From CAVWDI01 sp046259385 (GTDB lineage Bacteria > Chloroflexota > Anaerolineae > Anaerolineales > UBA4823), in the NCBI GenBank assembly GCA_046259385.1, contig JBJYWI010000083.1, positions 41,021 to 105,020 on the forward strand: a stretch of DNA of 64,000 bases, written 5' to 3'. The notes below the pieces were generated by a model, which saw only the letters and a list, made by a program, of their open reading frames with translations, searched no databases and was not told the DNA's origin. This document shows, piece after piece, positions 59,944 to 64,000 of the stretch (its first letter is position 1; the number at the start of each line of letters is the position of its first letter). The position numbers and the translations under genes were made by a program.

Positions 59944-61320
59944 ATGACCACAGATATGATAAATTCGGATAGATTGGAATTTCAGAAAGTACTTCCGATC
60001 TTTATTATTGTATTGATCGATTTATTGGGATTGACTATCATCATCCCGATACTGCCGCTTTATGCGGCAAGTTTTAACGCCACCCCGATCATCGTTGGTA
60101 TTGTGGGTGCTGCGTACCCGGTAATGCAGTTTCTGGGAGCGCCGGTGCTGGGGCGCTTATCGGATCGTTACGGGCGAAAACCGGTTCTGGTTATTAGCCA
60201 GATCGGGACGCTGACCGGGTTTATTATTCTAGGGTTTGCCAGTTCGCTCTGGATGCTGACACTCTCGCGCGTGATTGATGGTATTTCAGGCGCAAACATT
60301 GCCACAGCCCAGGCAGTAATCACAGACAGTACAACCGAAAAAAACCGCACACAGGGGCTGGGGTTGATCGGGGCTGCGTTTGGCATCGGTTTCATCCTCG
60401 GTCCTGCAATCGCATTTGGAGCTCTTTCTATTACAGGGAACAATTATGCCGCCCCGGCTTTTATCGCCGCCGGATTTTCGTTATTGTCTATTCTATTGAC
60501 TGTTTTCTGGCTTCCGGAAACGCTGCCCCCACAGGAACGCGGGAAAGCGGAAAAAAAACCGGTTTTTTCAATGAACGCCCTGATCCGGGCGCTCAACCAC
60601 CCGGCGATTGGATTTCTGCTTATCCTGCTGTTCGCCCAGCAGGTTGCATTCGGGGGTTTTGAACGGATGCTGGCATTGTTCACCCTGACACAAATGGGGA
60701 TGAATGCCTCCCGAAACGCGATCATTTTTGTCTATGTGGGCGTTATTGTGGTTGCTGTTCAGGTTTATTTTCTAGGGCGCTGGAGCCGGAGATTCGGGGA
60801 CCGCAGGCTTATCTATCTAGGGTTGGCGACCCTGGCGATTGGGCTGGTTTTAATCGCCTTCACCCCGCGGGTGCCCATGCCCGGATATTCCAGAGCTGAT
60901 CTGGAATCTGAGCTTTCTACTGGCGGCGACTCTCCCAGCCAGGAAAGCCAGGCTGGTGAAGAACTAGCAATTGATCTTCCGGAAGATGGTAGAAACGGCT
61001 GGCTGGGGATTGTCTGGGTGCTGGTTGCGATGATACCAGTTTCTGTGGGCGCGGGTATCCTGCAGCCGACTCTGAACAGTCTGATTACAAAACGGGTAGA
61101 ACACCAGGAAGTCGGCGGAATGTTGGGAATTTCAATTTCACTTCTGAGCGCTGCGAACGTAGTTGCTCCGCTGTTGGGAGGGGTAATTTTCCAGACGGTT
61201 GGACCATGGGCTCCGTTTCTTATGGGAGGGATTATTGTGGCGGTTCTGTTTTTATTAGCTCTGCGCTGGATCAGACCGGGAAGGGAGGACCGTCTTTCGA
61301 CCAGCCCCGGGGGTGCATGA
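59944..61320 (+). CDS. MFS drug/metabolite efflux transporter (TetA-like)
   Basis: 458 residues. Seen: RLEFQKVLPIFIIVLIDLLGLTIIIPILPLYAASF, motif A GRLSDRYGRKPVL, motif C-like GAAFGIGFILGPAIAFG, and about 12 helices. A hydrophilic insert of about 40 residues (SRADLESELSTGGDSPSQ region) lies between TM8 and TM9. GTG 59938 begins the longest frame (two more residues); ATG 59944 is preferred. Divergent from the DMT gene. Confidence 0.83.
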   Translation: MTTDMINSDRLEFQKVLPIFIIVLIDLLGLTIIIPILPLYAASFNATPIIVGIVGAAYPVMQFLGAPVLGRLSDRYGRKPVLVISQIGTLTGFIILGFASSLWMLTLSRVIDGISGANIATAQAVITDSTTEKNRTQGLGLIGAAFGIGFILGPAIAFGALSITGNNYAAPAFIAAGFSLLSILLTVFWLPETLPPQERGKAEKKPVFSMNALIRALNHPAIGFLLILLFAQQVAFGGFERMLALFTLTQMGMNASRNAIIFVYVGVIVVAVQVYFLGRWSRRFGDRRLIYLGLATLAIGLVLIAFTPRVPMPGYSRADLESELSTGGDSPSQESQAGEELAIDLPEDGRNGWLGIVWVLVAMIPVSVGAGILQPTLNSLITKRVEHQEVGGMLGISISLLSAANVVAPLLGGVIFQTVGPWAPFLMGGIIVAVLFLLALRWIRPGREDRLSTSPGGA

Positions 61321-61382
61321 AGCCCGTAATCCCCTACGACTGCTGCATATTTCTTAAAAAATTGACAGAAACCGTTTTATGA

Positions 61383-62666
61383 TCAGCCGGTCTTGTCGAT
61401 CATTATGCCCAGCATGGTATCGTCAGCTTTCCCCATACCGATCTTGCTGATCTGGCTGAGATGGTATATTGTCTGTTCGGCTGTTTTACCAACAAAGCCT
61501 TCTTTCTCTGTGATACCGTGATTATTGATCGCCATGTAGGCTGCCCGGATTGCGGAATCAGCTGAACTGGCGACTTTCAACGCACAGCCGCCCTTGGCGC
61601 CGTCACAGAGCATACCTCCCAGATCACTGATCAGGTTGTTGACCGCCAGGGTGATTTTCGCCATATCGTCTGCGCACTGCTGGTAAACGACGGCGGAGGC
61701 TGCACCGACCCCAGCCGCGATGGCGCACCCGCACAGGGGTGATAAATCCCCAATAAAACATTTTATATAGCTGTTTATCAGGTGAGATAAGGCGATGCTC
61801 TCAATTATGACGCTCTGCTCGATTTTATAAAAATTGCCCACGTTATAAGGCACCAGGATAGCCACGATCCCCTGGTTGCCGCTCCCGCCGCTGGACATAA
61901 CGGGCATATTGATGCCTGCCATCCTGGCATCTGTAGCGGAAGCGGTCAGGATTTTGGAGGAGGCGAAAATGTCGTCTGTGATATACCCTTTGCAGGTTAA
62001 GTCGGAGATAAAATGGCCCACTTTGTTCAATCCCTGACCGGTCTCAGATATCGCCAGATTCATTTCTATACCCTGCTTTATGTAGTCGCGGTCTTCCTGG
62101 TCCATGTTCCTGACGATTTCGATTAAGTCCTTGATCTTCATTTCCTTCAGAAGTGAGCGGTAGCTCCGGTCGGAAGAGCTTATGCCTTGGTTTTGACTGG
62201 CGAAGATCACACTCCCGTCCTTTTCAAGGCAGACCAGATTGGTATGCGCGCTTTTGATCACCGCCCTTGCAGCTCCATGTCCGGTATTAACAGCGGCTTC
62301 GATGTACAGGTCAAACCTGTTTCTGTCGAGGTGTATTTTCGCTCTCCCGTCCATGATAATTTCCTGCGCCCTGGATACCAGCTGGGGAGTGGCGTATTTC
62401 AAAATTTCCATTTTCGCGTCGGGCTGTCTGATCAGGGCTCCTAACACGCCGGCGATTAAATTGCCTTTTTCCCCTCCGGTGTTTGGAACTGTCACCGCCA
62501 GGCCGTTCTTGTACACCCCCGGGTCGACGGTGATCTGAATTTCCCGGATTTCACCTTCCAGTTGGGCCGCTGCCAGGCTGGCAGCATAGGCGACCGCGAT
62601 CGGCTCTGTACAACCCAGGGCAGGGAAAACCTCGTGTTTTAACACTTCTTTGAGAACATTCATCAA
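61383..62666 (-). CDS. cyuA: L-cysteine desulfidase / UPF0597 (YhaM/CyuA) family
   Basis: 427 residues. Seen: FPALGCTEPIAVAYAASLAA at the N-terminus and GCAIAAGVGAASAVVYQQC, a GGSGNQGIVAIL motif and GMLCDGAKGGCALKVASSADSA, all matching the UPF0597/serine dehydratase-alpha-related family of [4Fe-4S] cysteine desulfidases that release pyruvate, sulfide and ammonia. Conserved cysteines are compatible with a cluster. Downstream of nothing cotranscribed; convergent with the MFS gene. Enzyme assignment is at family level. Confidence 0.88.
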   Translation of the reverse strand: MMNVLKEVLKHEVFPALGCTEPIAVAYAASLAAAQLEGEIREIQITVDPGVYKNGLAVTVPNTGGEKGNLIAGVLGALIRQPDAKMEILKYATPQLVSRAQEIIMDGRAKIHLDRNRFDLYIEAAVNTGHGAARAVIKSAHTNLVCLEKDGSVIFASQNQGISSSDRSYRSLLKEMKIKDLIEIVRNMDQEDRDYIKQGIEMNLAISETGQGLNKVGHFISDLTCKGYITDDIFASSKILTASATDARMAGINMPVMSSGGSGNQGIVAILVPYNVGNFYKIEQSVIIESIALSHLINSYIKCFIGDLSPLCGCAIAAGVGAASAVVYQQCADDMAKITLAVNNLISDLGGMLCDGAKGGCALKVASSADSAIRAAYMAINNHGITEKEGFVGKTAEQTIYHLSQISKIGMGKADDTMLGIMIDKTG

Positions 62667-62698
62667 TTTACCTTTAAATCTGCGCGGGCGCCTTTTTT

Positions 62699-62722
62699 AG
62701 CCATCCGGGAATTTGAACCCCG
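62699..62722 (-). other. tRNA-like T-arm (possible 3' tRNA remnant)
   Basis: Minus strand: CGGGG-TTCAAAT-TCCCG is a perfect T-stem and canonical T-loop (TTCRANT), followed by GATGGCT where an acceptor 3' strand would be. No matching 5' acceptor strand, D-arm or anticodon arm is seen within 80 bases, and no CCA. Either a degenerate tRNA 3' fragment or chance. Confidence 0.3.
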
Positions 62723-62867
62723 GAATACTGCACCAGCTGTTTTTTATATTGTTAGCTGGAGAGGATTTGCAAATTATAACGATTTTTCCTTTAATAGAAA
62801 GGTCTCCCCGGGCTGGGTTTATAATATGACCCGGGTTGAACGGATGTAGCTGAGACCGGGAAATTGA

Positions 62868-64000
62868 ATGGCAAAATTAACAGGGCTGACAAATACGTGG
62901 GATATTGTAAAAGAGATCGACTTAAAACCGCTTCGCCAGGAATCGTTGCAGGGGGTGAAGCTGGCGGTCATCGGTGCGGAAAACAGCGGGCGCAAAACGC
63001 TCGCAGGTCAGTTGCGGCGAGATCCCGGGCGTGAATCTATTGTCGTCGACACGCCGATCACGATTCTGGGGTTGAGCGAACCGGACCTTGCCGCCAGCGC
63101 CGACCTGCTCATCCTTATCCTGGATGCCCGTAAAAGCGATTTCACGCGCGAAGCGGAGCTGTCGCGTATCTGGTCCGGAGCCAAAAAACCAGTGCTGGTC
63201 CTGATAAACGATTTTGATTCCGGCGAGAGACCGAAAATACTGAGGCAGTGGGTTGACTGGAAAAGCCGCCGTGTGGTGGACGGCTCGATCCTGGATGATG
63301 ACTTTCTGACCGGAAGGTTTGCCCGGGCTGTGATCAGCCTGCTGCCGGATAAGCTGACCGCGCTGGGACGCTATTACCCGCTCTTCAGGGTGCCAGTCGC
63401 CCACCATCTGATCAATGATACCAGCCTGTCCAATGCGACTTACTCATTTTCGACCGGGCTCGCTGAGATTATCCCGATACTGAACATCCCGCTGACAGTA
63501 ACGGATATGATTGTGCTTACAAAGAATCAGGCGTTTCTTGTGTATAAATTAGGACTGGCGCTGGGGCTTTCGACTGAATGGCAGGATTATGTGACCGAGT
63601 TCAGCGGGGTGCTGGGGGGCGGTTTTTTCTGGCGCCAGATCGCCCGCAGTTTGGTGGGGCTGGTGCCGCTGTGGGGGATTGTGCCCAAGGTAGGCATCTC
63701 CTACGCCGGTACTTATGTGGTCGGAAATGTGGTCCTGTACTGGTACCTAACCGGCAGGCATGTATCCCGCGAGCAGATGCAGGCTCTGTATTCGAGGGCT
63801 GTAGGGCGCGGCCGGGAACTGGGAAGTTCGCTGTGGAGACGGCTGCCTGGCAGAGGCATTTTCCGGTTGAAAATAAAGCGCCCGCGCTTCCCGCGCCTTC
63901 CTAGTTTGCGTTTTGCTTCAGGAAAGCGCAAGGGAGTGAAGTCCAGAAGGAACGTTTGCCGGGCTTGCGGAAAACGCAATCCGAAACGGGCAAGTTACTG
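62868..64000 (+). CDS. DUF697 GTPase-like protein with C-terminal zinc ribbon, 3' end outside window
   Basis: The frame from ATG 62868 is open to the window end (377 codons). Seen: N-terminal part, a degenerate P-loop VIGAENSGRKTLAG (residue 7 of the Walker A is Arg, not Lys), VDTPITILG in place of DxxG, and VLVLINDFD in place of NKxD, then a DUF697-like membrane domain (GLAEIIPILNIPLTVTDMIVLTKNQAFLVYKLGLALGL, GLVPLWGIVPKVGISYAGTYVVGN). A basic linker rich in Arg/Lys follows, and then CRACGKRNPKRASYC, the first half of a zinc ribbon. TATAAT at 62820-62825 may be its -10 box. Probably a pseudo-GTPase of the inner membrane; function unknown. Confidence 0.7.
   Translation, partial: MAKLTGLTNTWDIVKEIDLKPLRQESLQGVKLAVIGAENSGRKTLAGQLRRDPGRESIVVDTPITILGLSEPDLAASADLLILILDARKSDFTREAELSRIWSGAKKPVLVLINDFDSGERPKILRQWVDWKSRRVVDGSILDDDFLTGRFARAVISLLPDKLTALGRYYPLFRVPVAHHLINDTSLSNATYSFSTGLAEIIPILNIPLTVTDMIVLTKNQAFLVYKLGLALGLSTEWQDYVTEFSGVLGGGFFWRQIARSLVGLVPLWGIVPKVGISYAGTYVVGNVVLYWYLTGRHVSREQMQALYSRAVGRGRELGSSLWRRLPGRGIFRLKIKRPRFPRLPSLRFASGKRKGVKSRRNVCRACGKRNPKRASY

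Overview
The window looks like a chromosomal stretch of a Chloroflexota bacterium, probably an Anaerolineae-type lineage assembled as a metagenome or draft scaffold. This placement is an inference from gene content: HrcA/CIRCE-controlled chaperone operons, paired membrane-anchored TPR proteins, a COG1470-like/TSP3/TolB surface protein, a CAP-LysM protein and TTG/GTG starts. No rRNA or other definitive marker is present. A 100-N scaffold gap lies at 35861-35960. I see no CRISPR array, insertion sequence, complete tRNA or rRNA.

Layout. 1-5.9 kb (+): 3' end of glgX, a P2-type Ca2+-ATPase and an AarF/UbiB kinase. 5.9-12.7 kb (-): RNase J behind its own promoter and a structured leader, groES-groEL under a perfect CIRCE, and two paralogous TPR membrane proteins. 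12.9-22.3 kb (+): trmD and an RluA-type pseudouridine synthase, then hrcA-grpE-dnaK-dnaJ under a second perfect CIRCE, prmA and a PolX whose third catalytic Asp is replaced by Gln. 22.4-32 kb: cell-envelope genes (CAP-LysM, SLT-like), DUF6504, polA, rho with a long leader, and a GHMP kinase. 32-40.8 kb (+): mgtE, an UlaG-like hydrolase, an AI-2E family permease interrupted by the gap, a 985-residue multidomain protein and small membrane proteins, including a DUF1269 gene split by an in-frame stop.

41-50.8 kb: a zinc-ribbon/FabF fusion, a SHOCT protein, QueT, MFS transporters, argF, a helix-turn-helix protein with a poly-Lys tail overlapping a glycosyltransferase, class II aldolase and a phytoene/squalene synthase. 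50.8-59.8 kb (-): arsR-arsM with a palindromic operator inside the arsR promoter, a decayed opine-dehydrogenase pseudogene, a UroD-family protein with a polyferredoxin-like partner, then a five-gene run (EamA exporter, truncated amino-acid binding protein, EutB-like dehydratase, EutC/ornithine-cyclodeaminase-like protein, aminotransferase) that looks like an uncharacterised amino-acid pathway. 59.9-64 kb: MFS efflux pump, L-cysteine desulfidase, and a DUF697 protein with a degenerate P-loop and the beginning of a C-terminal zinc ribbon, running off the window.

Best leads: the rnj leader (possible attenuation), the 54-59.8 kb amino-acid operon, the zinc-ribbon/ketosynthase fusion, the 985-residue protein, and the PolX active-site change. 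All functional statements rest on reading motifs by eye; no database search was possible.
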